The notes beneath the pieces were generated by a model. It saw only the letters and a list, made by a program, of their open reading frames with translations, searched no databases and was not told the DNA's origin. This document shows positions 1-8,920 of a DNA stretch of 64,000 bases, piece by piece. Numbering within the stretch: the first letter of the stretch is position 1; the number at the start of each line of letters is the position of its first letter. The translations under genes were made by a program, and so were the position numbers. The DNA comes from Jannaschia marina (lineage in GTDB: Bacteria; Pseudomonadota; Alphaproteobacteria; Rhodobacterales; Rhodobacteraceae). The stretch is taken from positions 248,001 through 312,000 of the forward strand of contig NZ_JABVAX010000003.1 in assembly GCF_013404595.1 (NCBI RefSeq), in the 5' to 3' direction.

Positions 1-756
1 GGCGAAGGCCGTGGCGGCCGGGCCGAACCGGCGCAGCCATCGTCCTTCGAGCGCGGAGGGTGGAGCGATCAGGAGCGCGCCCGGGTGCGCCTTGGGATCG
101 GTCTCGGGCGTGACGCGGGTGGTCTCCGGAAGGGCATAGCCCTGGCCGCGCAGGATCTCGTCCACCGCCTCGACCGCGCCATGGGTCAGGATCGGGCCGA
201 TCGACGGGTCGACGAGCGTCAGGAGCCGCTGCGCCTTGCCGAGGCTGTAGGCTCCGATGGCGCTTGGTCGCCCCTCGGCCGCGTTCGCCTGCCACCAAGC
301 ATTGATCTCGGTGGCGAGCGTGGCCTCGTCGCGCCAGTCGAAGACCGGCAGGCCGAAGGTGCATTCGGTGATGAAGGCGTGGCAGCTGACGGGCGCGAAA
401 GGCTCCGAGAGGCCGTCGGGCGTGGTCTTGTAGTCGCCGGAGACGACCCAGATCTCGCCACGGTGCTCGATGCGGATCTGGGCGCTTCCGGGGACGTGGC
501 CAGCGGGGTGAAAGCTGACGGTGACGCCGTTGATGTCGCGCCTCTCGCCGTAGCGCATCGTCTCGAGCGTGATCTCGCCCAGCCGGTGGCGCAGCACGGG
601 GGCGGCGGCTTCGGTGGCGAGATAGCGGCGGTGGCCGGCGTAGGCGTGGTCGGCGTGGCCGTGGGTGATGAGCGCGCGTTCGACGGGCTGCCACGGATCG
701 ACGTGGAAATCGCCGGCGGGGCAGTAGATGCCTTCTTCGCGGAACTCGAGGACCAT
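1..756 (-). CDS. Ligase-associated DNA exonuclease, metallo-beta-lactamase fold (3' end cut by window)
   Basis: The 252 visible codons start at an ATG at 756 and run off the left edge without a stop, so the C-terminus is missing. The N-terminal third carries the metallo-beta-lactamase metal motif HGHADH (about residues 32-37). A conserved HPAGHVPGSAQI segment follows, then GDYK near residue 110, the pattern of beta-CASP-like nucleases. The order of these motifs and the CPAGDFHVDPW start match the bacterial family called ligase-associated exonuclease, usually encoded beside an ATP-dependent DNA ligase and a helicase and thought to act in DNA repair. Those partners would lie to the left of this window. 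The family call is from recognition; the ligase link is inference. Confidence 0.85.
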   Translation of the reverse strand, partial: MVLEFREEGIYCPAGDFHVDPWQPVERALITHGHADHAYAGHRRYLATEAAAPVLRHRLGEITLETMRYGERRDINGVTVSFHPAGHVPGSAQIRIEHRGEIWVVSGDYKTTPDGLSEPFAPVSCHAFITECTFGLPVFDWRDEATLATEINAWWQANAAEGRPSAIGAYSLGKAQRLLTLVDPSIGPILTHGAVEAVDEILRGQGYALPETTRVTPETDPKAHPGALLIAPPSALEGRWLRRFGPAATAFA

Positions 757-1065
757 GGGGGGCAACCTAGCCGGGCCGCCCATCCTGTCACCCCCTGCAG
801 GTGCGATCCGGGCCGGCGCGTTGCCGATCGGGCGTCCGGGCGATGCGGCGCCGCGGTTTCTCTACTGTGGTGAAACCCGCCCGAATTGGGGCGAATCATC
901 GGTCGAAGGGACCGAAGGGCTGGCTGGCGCGAGGCCGATTGTGCCCCGGAGCCGCCACAATCGCGTCCGAGAGCCGCCACCGTTCCGCCTAGGTCGACGG
1001 TCCTGCCCAGATCCGGTCCCATTTCGATGCCATAACGGCCTCAATTCGAACTTCGAGGATTTGAC
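757..1065. other. Intergenic region without a supported gene
   Basis: This 309-base stretch separates the leftward exonuclease gene from the small rightward gene at 1066 and should hold promoters for both. I see a weak inverted repeat GGTTT...AAACC near 857-880 and a GAGGA ribosome-binding sequence just before 1066. No convincing RNA gene or operator is visible. Confidence 0.4.
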
Positions 1066-1227
1066 ATGAATTTCTGCTTCAATGGACTGAAGACCGGCTC
1101 GATCTGCCTCGGTGACACGATGGCGCAGCTCCACGGCGAGGAGTTCACGAGCGGGCATCTCGGCCTCGGCATCCTTGGCCTTCTGGCCCTCGCGGTGTTC
1201 GTCTTCATCATTCGCAAGCCCGCCTGA
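1066..1227 (+). CDS. Small single-span membrane protein, 53 aa, unknown function
   Basis: This short frame starts with ATG eight bases after a good GAGGA ribosome-binding sequence. The first 30 residues are polar and hold two cysteines; residues about 31-49 form one hydrophobic helix (LGLGILGLLALAVFVFIIR), followed by the short basic/polar tail KPA. That predicts an inner-membrane peptide with the N-terminus outside or inside not decided. It ends 24 bases before the convergent fliG stop. I do not recognise the family. A translated peptide is likely because of the strong ribosome-binding site and the clean transmembrane pattern, but no function can be assigned. Confidence 0.55.
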   Translation: MNFCFNGLKTGSICLGDTMAQLHGEEFTSGHLGLGILGLLALAVFVFIIRKPA

Positions 1228-1251
1228 GCCGGCCAGGCCTCGCCCAAGCGC

Positions 1252-2298
1252 TCAGACGTCGTCGTCCGGCGAGACGAGGATCAGGTCGCCGGTCTCCTCG
1301 AGCGCACGGATGACGGCGACGATCCGGCCCATCGCCGCCTCGGCCTCCTCCGTCGTCGGCGAATCCCTTTCCGCGATCTCGTCCTCGATCTGCTCGGCCA
1401 TTCGTTTGGAGATCGAGCCGAGGATGAACTCCTTCACCGCGGTCTCGTCCGGGGGCTGACCGGCAAGGGCGATCACGAGATCGTCCTGTTCCACCGCCTT
1501 CATCACCTTCGGCAGGTCGCGCGGCGCGATCCGGTCGGGGATGTTCTCGAAGCTGAAGACGGCCTGTCGGACGCGGGCGGCAAAGTCCGGATCCGTTCCG
1601 TCGAGCTTCTCGAGGATCGTGTTGCGCACCGTCGAGGTCGCCACGTTCAGGATGCCCGCGACGCGTGCGACGCCATCCGTCTCGAAACCCGGCGTGGGGA
1701 TCTTCGCCGTCTCGCGTCCAAGCGCGAGGCCGATCTGCGCGATGGTGACAGGTGCCACCGTCTCCGTGCGTGCGAAGGCGGCTGCGATCTGTTCTGCGCG
1801 GTCGGGGGGGAGGGCCTGCATCAGTTCGGCGGCCCGCGACGGCGGCAGCTTCGACATCAGGATCGCGGCGACCTCGTCGGTTTCGTCCCGCAGAAGCGCC
1901 AGCAGAGCCTCCGCGTCGAGACCGGCCACCTGCGCCCAGGGCCCGTCTCCCGGAAGGCGACTGTCGCCGAGGTCGGCGGCCAGACCGTCGACCACCTCAA
2001 GCGAGAGCTGCGGCTCCAAGAGCGCGAGGATGCGGGCCGGGTCGCGGGGGACATGGAGACCGATGCTGTCGAGTTCCTCGGCGAACTCGGCGACGACCCC
2101 GGCGAGCGTCGCACGGTCGACGAAGCGCAGCCCGGCCATGTCGTGGGCGAGTTGCCGCTGCTGCTCCGCCGGCAGGTCGCGCAGGCCCGGATCGGCCCCG
2201 CCCGAGACGAGCAGATGCACGATGACGGCCGCCTTCTGCCGGGAGGTCAGCTGCCGGGCAGGCGGGCCTGCGGCCGGAAGGTCGGGCTGAAACGACAA
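1252..2298 (-). CDS. fliG: Flagellar motor switch protein FliG
   Basis: The 348-residue protein has the FliG architecture: an N-terminal domain after LTSRQKAAVIVHLL, a middle armadillo-like domain (DETDEVAAILMSKLPPSRAAELM, about residues 140-165) and a clear C-terminal torque domain (residues about 240-335; VFSFENIPDRI, VEQDDLVIALAG, SISKRMAEQIEDE). In the switch complex FliG binds the MS ring through its N-terminus and contacts the stator through charged residues of the C-domain. The usual EHPQ motif of the middle domain reads DETDE here. No other flagellar genes are nearby, so this is an isolated copy; whether it is the only one in the genome cannot be seen. The length is normal for the family. 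Confidence 0.85.
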   Translation of the reverse strand: MSFQPDLPAAGPPARQLTSRQKAAVIVHLLVSGGADPGLRDLPAEQQRQLAHDMAGLRFVDRATLAGVVAEFAEELDSIGLHVPRDPARILALLEPQLSLEVVDGLAADLGDSRLPGDGPWAQVAGLDAEALLALLRDETDEVAAILMSKLPPSRAAELMQALPPDRAEQIAAAFARTETVAPVTIAQIGLALGRETAKIPTPGFETDGVARVAGILNVATSTVRNTILEKLDGTDPDFAARVRQAVFSFENIPDRIAPRDLPKVMKAVEQDDLVIALAGQPPDETAVKEFILGSISKRMAEQIEDEIAERDSPTTEEAEAAMGRIVAVIRALEETGDLILVSPDDDV

Positions 2299-2418
2299 GG
2301 CGGCACCTCGGGATACGTGTCGACCGTCTTTCTGCCCGCCAAACGTTAAGAAGCCGTTGCGGCATGTCCCGCAACGGCGTCGATCTGTCTGCCGGATGGG
2401 CCGGGCGGGCGGGGCCGC

Positions 2419-2898
2419 TCAGTCGGCCTCGACCGGATAGGCGTTGTAGCAGTTGATATCGTTGGTGATCCAGTTCGTGCCCTCGTTGCACTCGCCGATC
2501 TCGAGGTTTGCGACTTCCTCCGGCGTGGGCGCGTTGATGCCGTCGTTACCGGCGACATCCAGCGTCAGGATCTCGGTGCCGTCCTCGTCCTGCGTGACGC
2601 GGGCGACGAGCGCATTGGCTTCGTCGGCCACGGCCGCGTTGTGGCCCGCATTGGTGAGAAGCGTCTCGATCTCCTCCACCGAGGCCCCGTCGTAGACGAG
2701 ACTGTCGCCATGGGTGCCTGCATCGACGGTGATGACCTGCGACTCCGCGCTGCCGTCACCGGCCGATTGCGCGGCGGGCGCGGCATTATTCGCCGGGTCG
2801 ACGAGGGGAATGTTGTCGATGTCGGCGACACTCACGGTCTTCTGGGCGTGGGCGGCACCGGGGAGGAGCAACAGGGCAATGGCAGCGTAACGGAACAT
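2419..2898 (-). CDS. Secreted hypothetical protein, 159 aa
   Basis: The first 18 residues (MFRYAAIALLLLPGAAHA) form a classical Sec signal peptide with an AHA-Q cleavage site, so the product should be periplasmic. The mature part is acidic, rich in A, D, E and N, and ends with two cysteines (IGECNE and INCYNAY) that could form one disulfide. No family or catalytic motif is recognised. It lies between fliG and argC on the same strand with gaps of about 120 and 68 bases, so it may be transcribed alone. Confidence 0.6.
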   Translation of the reverse strand: MFRYAAIALLLLPGAAHAQKTVSVADIDNIPLVDPANNAAPAAQSAGDGSAESQVITVDAGTHGDSLVYDGASVEEIETLLTNAGHNAAVADEANALVARVTQDEDGTEILTLDVAGNDGINAPTPEEVANLEIGECNEGTNWITNDINCYNAYPVEAD

Positions 2899-2966
2899 CG
2901 TTGGAACCTCGGGTTAAAGCAGACCCGAGGCTTGTCGCCCAGATTTGCGGCGCAATTTGGATGGCT

Positions 2967-3878
2967 TTATGTCAGCCCCGCGGTTTCTTTGGCACCGATC
3001 ATCAGGTTGAGGTTCTGCACCGCCGTCCCCGAAGCCCCCTTGCCGAGGTTGTCGAGGAGCGCCGCCACCGTCACCCGGCCCGCGCCGTCGCCGTTCACCG
3101 ATATCTCCATGCGGTTCGTGTCGCGCAGCGCCGTCGGGTCGAGTCGCTCGGGCGGCTGCACCACGCTCACAAAGGGGTCACCGGCATAGAAGTCGCGCAG
3201 TGCGGCCTCGATCCGCTCGTGGCCGGCCACTTCGCCGGGCAGCAGGTCCGCGTGCAGGTGGAGCTGCACGATCATGCCCTGCGGGAAGCGACCCACCGCG
3301 GGCTGGAAGAGCGGCTTCCGCTCCAGGCAGCCGTATTTCATGATTTCTGGGACGTGCTTGTGGCTCTGCCCCATGGCGTAGAGGAAGAGATCGGGCCCCG
3401 TGCCGCCGTCGTAGTCCGCGATCAGGCTCTTGCCACCGCCGGTATAGCCCGACGTCCCGGTCAGGACGACGCCGTGGTCCGCAGGCAGCAGCCCCGCGTC
3501 GGTCAGCGGCCGCAGCATGGCGATGGAGCCGGTCGCGTAGCAGCCGACGTTCGCCACCCGGGCGGCCGCCGCGATGCGGTCCCGCTGGCCGGGCAGTTCG
3601 GGCATTCCGTAGGTCCAGTCGTCGGCGACCCGATGCGCGGTCGAGGCATCGATGAGCTTCGTGTCCCCGGCCAGCGTCACCGCCTGCCGCGCGGCGTCGT
3701 CCGGCAGGCAGAGGATCGCCACGTCGGCGGCCGCGAAGGCCGCGCGACGGGCGCTTTCGTCCTTGCGCCGCTCCGGGTCGACCGAGACAAGTCGGATATC
3801 CTCGCGCCCCGTCAGCCGCTCGCGGATCTGCAGGCCCGTCGTGCCGGCTTCGCCATCGATGAAAACTGCGGTCGTCAT
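2967..3878 (-). CDS. argC: N-acetyl-gamma-glutamyl-phosphate reductase (short type 2 ArgC)
   Basis: ArgC reduces N-acetyl-glutamyl phosphate to the semialdehyde with NADPH in arginine synthesis. At 303 residues it is the short type-2 form. The N-terminus has the glycine-rich nucleotide-binding segment [13 protein letters not shown]. The catalytic cysteine lies in VGCYATGS near residue 115, and [12 protein letters not shown] near 145 is the substrate-loop signature. The gene stands alone among arginine functions here; its neighbours are a secreted protein and an NTF2-like gene with a gap of 66 bases upstream. No attenuator is visible. Confidence 0.92.
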   Translation of the reverse strand: MTTAVFIDGEAGTTGLQIRERLTGREDIRLVSVDPERRKDESARRAAFAAADVAILCLPDDAARQAVTLAGDTKLIDASTAHRVADDWTYGMPELPGQRDRIAAAARVANVGCYATGSIAMLRPLTDAGLLPADHGVVLTGTSGYTGGGKSLIADYDGGTGPDLFLYAMGQSHKHVPEIMKYGCLERKPLFQPAVGRFPQGMIVQLHLHADLLPGEVAGHERIEAALRDFYAGDPFVSVVQPPERLDPTALRDTNRMEISVNGDGAGRVTVAALLDNLGKGASGTAVQNLNLMIGAKETAGLT

Positions 3879-3944
3879 GGGATATCCTTCCGTTGCGTCC
3901 GGCCCGGATACGGCGTCGCGTCGCGGGGCGCAACGGGCAAGGTC

Positions 3945-4910
3945 TCAGTGCAGGATGTCGTGTCCCATCTGCCGGGCGAGATCGACATAGTCGAGCAGCA
4001 CCCAGTTCTCGGCGATGCGGCCATCGGCGCAGCGGTAGAAGTCCATCACCCGGAGCGTCAGCGCCTTGCCGGTCACGGGCAGGCCCAGATAGTCGGCGGC
4101 GTGGGTCATCGTCATCGACGGCCAGCCGGAGACGGCGGCATAGTTTCCGTCGCCGATGCGACAGTAGTGGTTGCCGCCCTTCCGGTCGGGGAAGGCGCGC
4201 AGGAAGGGGCCGCGGTGGTCGCGGACGAAGCCCGCCCAGCGGTAGTTCGACCCGATGCCCGAGGGTCCGTACCAGAGCATGTCGTCCGACCATGTGCCGT
4301 CCGCGCCGATCTGTCCCTTCGAGGCACCGGTCTCGGGATCGTAGAGGTGCAGATCGCCCAGCATCCGCTCCACGAGGTCGAGGCTCGCGGCACCGTCGCC
4401 CGCCATCGGGCAGACGCCGTCGTGGGTGGCGGGGCCGGGGAAGAGCATCTCGGTGCCGAGGTGTTCGGGGAAGGGCTGTCGCCCGGCCTGGCGTATCAGG
4501 TCCGGCAGGTCGAGGATGATCTTCGAGGCCACGATCCGCTCGCCCGCCGGGTCGAGGCGGTGGAATTCGCCGTAGCGCAGGAAGGCGAGCCGTCCCGAGG
4601 GCGCCACGCCCCAGAGCGGGGCCACGTGGGTGCCGACGATATGGCCGAAGCCCGCGACCCAGATACCGCCCGCGTCGCGCCGGTTCGCGCCGCCGATGAC
4701 CATCTCGGGGCGGCGGCGGGGTTCGATGAAGGCCGCGCGCAGGGGGGCGAGCACCCGTGTCTCGATACCCGCGCGTCCGCTGACGGTGTCGACCGGGGCC
4801 ATCATGTCCCAGACGGCGTCTTCGGCAAGGAGTTCGGCGGCAGCGGCGTCGGAGGCGTCGGTGAGGAGGGCGGCCAGCCCCCCGTCGATGCGGGTGCGGA
4901 AGTCAGTCAT
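3945..4910 (-). CDS. SnoaL/NTF2-like family protein, probable two-domain, 321 aa
   Basis: The sequence looks like two cone-shaped NTF2/SnoaL-like halves in tandem. Both halves contain an aspartate/tryptophan-rich core (residues about 25-140: EDAVWDMMAPVDTVSGRAG, FLRYGEFHRLDP; residues about 195-315: DDMLWYGPSGIGSNYRWAG, LRVMDFYRCADGRIAENW). The final DGRIAENWVLLD segment is the standard end of SnoaL-type ester cyclases. The substrate is unknown. It is divergently transcribed from the carbohydrate ABC importer genes starting at 5125 and shares a 214-base control region, so the enzyme may act on the imported compound; that is inference. Confidence 0.7.
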   Translation of the reverse strand: MTDFRTRIDGGLAALLTDASDAAAAELLAEDAVWDMMAPVDTVSGRAGIETRVLAPLRAAFIEPRRRPEMVIGGANRRDAGGIWVAGFGHIVGTHVAPLWGVAPSGRLAFLRYGEFHRLDPAGERIVASKIILDLPDLIRQAGRQPFPEHLGTEMLFPGPATHDGVCPMAGDGAASLDLVERMLGDLHLYDPETGASKGQIGADGTWSDDMLWYGPSGIGSNYRWAGFVRDHRGPFLRAFPDRKGGNHYCRIGDGNYAAVSGWPSMTMTHAADYLGLPVTGKALTLRVMDFYRCADGRIAENWVLLDYVDLARQMGHDILH

Positions 4911-4928
4911 GGTCGTTCAACAAGATTC

Positions 4929-5028
4929 ACCTTGCGTGTGCCGCGACGGCGCGGCTAGCCTGCCTTGCAAGCGTATGCATGGACCGATCCTAGCCGGTTG
5001 GCGCGGAATGGAAAGTGCATTCGCAAGG
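4929..5028. promoter_or_regulatory. Divergent control region with three CCTTGC boxes
   Basis: Between the divergent NTF2-like gene and the ABC importer the hexamer CCTTGC occurs at 4930-4935 and 4963-4968 on the plus strand and at 5023-5028 on the minus strand. The last two flank ATGCA elements and form a loose inverted repeat. Repeated boxes in a divergent promoter suggest an operator for a local regulator, but no regulator gene is adjacent and the match to a known family is not established. Confidence 0.3.
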
Positions 5029-5124
5029 TCTAATTCCACCCGTGCCGGGATTGCTCCGGTCCGGGGGGACGCGACGGGAAGACCCGCGCGGACGAACGAA
5101 ACAGCGATCGACAGGGAGAAAACG

Positions 5125-6345
5125 ATGCTGATCCGAAAACTTGCCCTCGCCGGGGTCTTCGCGCTGAGTGCGACGACCGCCATGGCGGCCTGTTCCTTCG
5201 AGAACGAGGTCGAGGTGAAATCGCTCACCGCGGGGTTCGAGGCCTGGAAGGCCATGACCGACGCGATGGCCGAATGCGGCAACGTCTCGGCCGAACTCGA
5301 CCAGGAATTCCGCACCAAGCAGCCGGCGGCCTTCGCGGCCGACCCGTCGCTCTATGCCATCGGCGGCGTGTCGAACGGTACGGTCACGCCGCTCCTGAAC
5401 GAAGGCACGATCCGTCCGCTCGACGATCTGGTCGAGAAATACGGCGAGAACCTTAGCCCGAACCAACTCATCCGCGTGGACGGCAACATCATGGCCGTCG
5501 CCATGATGGTGAACACGCAGCACATGATGTACCGCTCCGACATCTTCGAGGAACTGGGCCTCGAGGTGCCGACCACCTGGGACGAGGTGCTGACGGCCGC
5601 GGCGGCCATCCAGGAGGCGGGCGTCGTCGAGTATCCGCTCGGAGCGACGATGAAGTCGGGCTGGAACCTCGCGCAGGACTTCAACAATATGTTCCTCGGC
5701 TACGGCGGCACGTTCTACAACGACGACAGCACGCCGGCGGTGAACTCCGAGGCCGGGGTCAAGGCGCTCGAGATGATGAAGGCGCTGACCGAATACATGG
5801 ACCCGGAGTATCTCGTCTCCGACAGCACCTACGTCCAGCAGCAGTTCCAGCAGGGCAAGATCGCCATGGCGAACCTCTGGGGCTCCCGCGGCGGCGCGAT
5901 GGAGGATCCGGCCGAGAGCCAGGTCGTCGGCAAGGTCGGCTCCGCCGCGGCGCCCCTCGCCATGGAGGGCGGGCCGCCCGCCACGACCCTCTGGTGGGAC
6001 GGCATCGTGATCGCCAGGAACATCACCGACGAGGAGGCCGACGCCGCCTTCCGCGTGGCGATGGAGGGCATGGACGAGGAAATGGTGAAGGCTAACAACG
6101 AGGCCGCGATCTGGCTCGTCGCGGGCTACGAGCCCAACGACATGGCCGCCGGCGCGATCGCAACCGCGACGGCCGACCCGGCCCCGGTCAGCTACCCCTC
6201 CACCAGCCAGATGGGCCTGATGCACACCGCCATCGGCAACGAGCTCGACGCCTATTTCACCGGCGACCGCTCGGCCGAGGACACGCTCGCCGCGATCGAG
6301 GAGGCCTATACCTCCGCCGCGCGCGAGGCGGGCCTGCTGCAGTAA
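5125..6345 (+). CDS. Carbohydrate-type ABC transporter substrate-binding protein (family 1)
   Basis: The protein captures a solute in the periplasm and delivers it to the permeases encoded next. The ATG at 5125 is chosen because it follows AGGGAGAAAACG and opens a perfect signal peptide (MLIRKLALAGVFALSATTAMA, cleavage near residue 21); the longer open frame to the left is not coding. The mature 385 residues have the extracellular solute-binding family 1 pattern: MYRSDIFEELGLEVPTTWDE in the middle, YVQQQFQQGKIAMANLW further on and a W-rich ligand-facing segment (TTLWWDGIVIA). The family binds sugars and related polyols; the exact ligand cannot be read from sequence. A terminator follows at 6368. 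Confidence 0.88.
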   Translation: MLIRKLALAGVFALSATTAMAACSFENEVEVKSLTAGFEAWKAMTDAMAECGNVSAELDQEFRTKQPAAFAADPSLYAIGGVSNGTVTPLLNEGTIRPLDDLVEKYGENLSPNQLIRVDGNIMAVAMMVNTQHMMYRSDIFEELGLEVPTTWDEVLTAAAAIQEAGVVEYPLGATMKSGWNLAQDFNNMFLGYGGTFYNDDSTPAVNSEAGVKALEMMKALTEYMDPEYLVSDSTYVQQQFQQGKIAMANLWGSRGGAMEDPAESQVVGKVGSAAAPLAMEGGPPATTLWWDGIVIARNITDEEADAAFRVAMEGMDEEMVKANNEAAIWLVAGYEPNDMAAGAIATATADPAPVSYPSTSQMGLMHTAIGNELDAYFTGDRSAEDTLAAIEEAYTSAAREAGLLQ

Positions 6346-6367
6346 GCACGACACTCACAGACAGCGG

Positions 6368-6399
6368 GACGGGCGGCCTTCGGGTCGCCCGTTCCTTTT
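6368..6399 (+). terminator. Rho-independent terminator after the binding-protein gene
   Basis: A GC-rich hairpin (left arm GACGGGCGGCC, loop TTC, right arm GGGTCGCCCGTTC) is followed by CCTTTTC. It lies 23 bases after the stop codon. Leaky termination here would give more binding protein than permease, a common pattern in ABC import operons. Confidence 0.75.
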
Positions 6400-6709
6400 C
6401 GAGCGTCCGTCACGGTCGGCCGGTCGTCTTTAGGGTCTTTGGGCACCGGGGGCAGCCGCAAGCCGCCGGACTTATCACTTGCAGCGCTCCCAAAGGCGGC
6501 TGCGCGGGCCAAGCGATGGGCATTCCACCGATTCCGGAACCGCTCTCGCACCGGTGTTGGCGGGGGAGAGCCACGCCATTTCGCGCTCTGCCCGCATTTT
6601 GGGCCAGCGGCGGCAAAGCGGCGGCACCTGCCTCGGCGCGTCCCGAAAAGCCGTGACAGCGGCTGACTACGTATGCAAAGCTGATCGGACAGTGTGAGCG
6701 AGGGCCCGG
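6400..6709. other. Intergenic gap between binding-protein and permease genes
   Basis: About 310 bases follow the terminator before the first permease. I see no gene, strong promoter or RNA structure. The stretch could hold a second promoter for the permeases, but no convincing -35/-10 pair stands out. Confidence 0.35.
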
Positions 6710-7726
6710 ATGAAATTCAAGACATTCGCGATGTTCGTGGGCCCCTCGGTCTTCCTCATGCTGCTCTTCATCGCCTTCCCGCTCGTCGCCGTGCTCGTCA
6801 ACTCCTTCCAGGTGACCCAGCCGGTCTTCACCACGCAGGAGGTGGAGACCTGTTCCGCGGGTTTCCTGCAGCAGACGTGCACCACCGAGGTGAAGACGAT
6901 CCCGGTGCTCGACGAGAACGGGGAGATCATCACGACGACGAAATGGGTCGGCTTCAGCTCCTATGCGAACGTGCTCGGCGGGGAGCGGTTCACGCGGGCG
7001 CTGTCGAACTTCGATTTCGGCGCGATCCTCGCCATCGACTTCTGGAAGGCGCTGCGCTTCACGCTCACTTTCACGCTCATCACGCTGCCCTGCGTCCTCG
7101 GCCTCGGCCTTGCCATCGCGATCGTCGTCAACAACGCGACGCGGGCCATCAAGGGGCCAGTGATCTTCCTGTCGCTCCTGCCGTTCATCATCACGCCCGT
7201 CATCGGCGCGCTCTCGATCCGCTGGCTCTTCTACGGCGACGGCATCGTGACCGTCTGGCTCGAGGCATGGTTCAACACCGACCTCAGCATCGCGGCAAAC
7301 GGCTGGGCGGTGGAGTTCCTGATGATGTTCTACCGCGTCTGGCACGTGGCACCCTTCGCCTTCGTCATCTTTTACGCCGGGCTCCAGACGGTGAACCAGG
7401 ATACGCTGGAATCGGCGATCATCGACGGGGCCTCGCGGTGGGAGCGGCTGCGCTATGTCGTCATCCCGCATTTGATGCCGCTCATCGTCTTCATCACGCT
7501 CATCCACCTGATGGACGCCTATCGCGCCTTCGAGGAGGTGATCGGCTTCTCGTCCGAGAGCCTGCGCATCACGCTCCAGTATCTCACCTACGATTACCTG
7601 CAGCCCGACGACGCGGGGAACCGGCAGATCTCCTCGGCCTCGGCTTCCGCGATGTTGACGATGGTCGGCGTGATCGTCCTCCTGGCCGCGCCCCTGCGGC
7701 GCACCTGGCGCGATCACCGCGGCTGA
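6710..7726 (+). CDS. Carbohydrate ABC transporter permease (MalF/UgpA type)
   Basis: This 338-residue inner-membrane protein forms half of the importer channel. The first helix is FVGPSVFLMLLFIAFPLVAVLV (residues about 9-30), followed by a periplasmic loop with cysteines (CSAGFLQQTCTTEV) and five more helices. The cytoplasmic EAA loop that contacts the ATPase is visible as ESAIIDGASRWERLRYVVIP around residues 225-245. The next permease starts 21 bases downstream. No ATP-binding gene follows, so the complex must use an ATPase encoded elsewhere, perhaps one shared between importers as for some MsmK/UgpC-type proteins. Confidence 0.88.
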   Translation: MKFKTFAMFVGPSVFLMLLFIAFPLVAVLVNSFQVTQPVFTTQEVETCSAGFLQQTCTTEVKTIPVLDENGEIITTTKWVGFSSYANVLGGERFTRALSNFDFGAILAIDFWKALRFTLTFTLITLPCVLGLGLAIAIVVNNATRAIKGPVIFLSLLPFIITPVIGALSIRWLFYGDGIVTVWLEAWFNTDLSIAANGWAVEFLMMFYRVWHVAPFAFVIFYAGLQTVNQDTLESAIIDGASRWERLRYVVIPHLMPLIVFITLIHLMDAYRAFEEVIGFSSESLRITLQYLTYDYLQPDDAGNRQISSASASAMLTMVGVIVLLAAPLRRTWRDHRG

Positions 7727-7747
7727 ACCGAAAGAAGGGTCCGAGAC

Positions 7748-8911
7748 ATGTCCGACGCCTCCCTCCCGCGCGCCATGCGGCAGCCGTTCTCGCTCAAGTT
7801 CGCGTCGAACGCCTTCCTGCTCTTCTGGCTCCTGCTGGCAGCCTTCCCGCTCGTCTGGGTTCTGGTGATGTCGTTCAAGTCACCGGTCGACGCGTTCTCC
7901 TCCTCGGCGGCGGACGTGCTGATCGGTCCGCGCACCGTGGCCGACGGCAACGGCTACTCGGTCATCGACATCGCGCTCGGCATCCTCGTCTTCTGGCTCT
8001 CGATCAAGGCGGCGACCAAGTGGCTCAGCCCCATGGCCGCGGGTGACGGCTTCCTGCAGAAGGTCTTCAGCTGGGCGATCATCTCGGTTGGTTTCGCGGC
8101 GCTCTTCATCCTGGGGTTCTTCGTCGTCGCCCCTTGGGTCGCGGCGCCGCTCAATGCCCTGCTCGGCCCGCTCGGGACGCCGGTCATCGGTCTGACGGCA
8201 CAGCATTACGAAGCCGTCTGGGTCGAGAACGCCTTCTACGAGAATTTCCGCAACTCGATGATCGTGACGTTCGGCGTCGTCACCGTCTCGCTCACCGTGG
8301 GCACGCTCGCGGGCTACGGCCTCGCGCGGTCGGGCTCCACCTTCGCCTTCTGGATCCTGATCATCGCGCTGATCTTCCGGGCGCTGCCGCCCTCGGTTCT
8401 GGTCGCGGGCTACCTGCCGGTCTTCATCAACTCCGCCGAGATCCTGCGCCCCTTCCTCGGCGAGAACGCCCCCACGCTCTACGGCCAACCGCTCGCCGTG
8501 ATCGCGGTGCTCGTCTCGATCAACCAGCCGTTCACGATCTGGATGCTGCGCAGCTTCTTCCAGAACATCCCCGTCGACCTCGACGAGAGCGCGCGCGTCG
8601 ACGGCTGCACCCACTTTCAGGCATTCCGCTGGGTCATCATGCCGGTCATGTGGCCGGGCGTCATCACGACCGGTCTCTTCAGCTTCCTCCTAGCCTACAA
8701 CGACTTCCTTGTGACGTCCCTCCTGCTCGATGCGTCGAACCAGACGATGGTCCCGGCGATCGCGGGCTACTTCAACCGCGAGACGACGACGACCGACCAG
8801 GTCGAGGCGATCGCCGCGGCGGTCAGCATCACGGCCCCGCTGTTCCTCCTGGTAATGATCTTCCAGCGCCAGATCGTCTCGGGCCTGACCGCGGGCGCGG
8901 TGAAGGGCTAG
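7748..8911 (+). CDS. Carbohydrate ABC transporter permease (MalG/UgpE type)
   Basis: This is the second channel subunit, 387 residues, longer than the usual 270-300. The extra length comes from an N-terminal insertion with two added hydrophobic segments (about residues 70-150) before the conserved core begins at HYEAVWVENAFYENFRNSMIV. The EAA loop reads ESARVDGCTHFQAFRWVIMP near residues 280-300. Extended MalG-type permeases of this size are known from alpha-glucoside-type (AglG-like) systems, which makes a glucoside or related ligand possible but unproven. The gene ends just before an array of hairpins. Confidence 0.87.
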   Translation: MSDASLPRAMRQPFSLKFASNAFLLFWLLLAAFPLVWVLVMSFKSPVDAFSSSAADVLIGPRTVADGNGYSVIDIALGILVFWLSIKAATKWLSPMAAGDGFLQKVFSWAIISVGFAALFILGFFVVAPWVAAPLNALLGPLGTPVIGLTAQHYEAVWVENAFYENFRNSMIVTFGVVTVSLTVGTLAGYGLARSGSTFAFWILIIALIFRALPPSVLVAGYLPVFINSAEILRPFLGENAPTLYGQPLAVIAVLVSINQPFTIWMLRSFFQNIPVDLDESARVDGCTHFQAFRWVIMPVMWPGVITTGLFSFLLAYNDFLVTSLLLDASNQTMVPAIAGYFNRETTTTDQVEAIAAAVSITAPLFLLVMIFQRQIVSGLTAGAVKG

Positions 8912-8920
8912 GGGCGGCGC

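Noticed and set aside
4630..5124. N-terminal extension of the ABC binding-protein frame
   Set aside because: The signal peptide and ribosome-binding site at 5125 show the true start; the extension lies opposite the NTF2-like gene.
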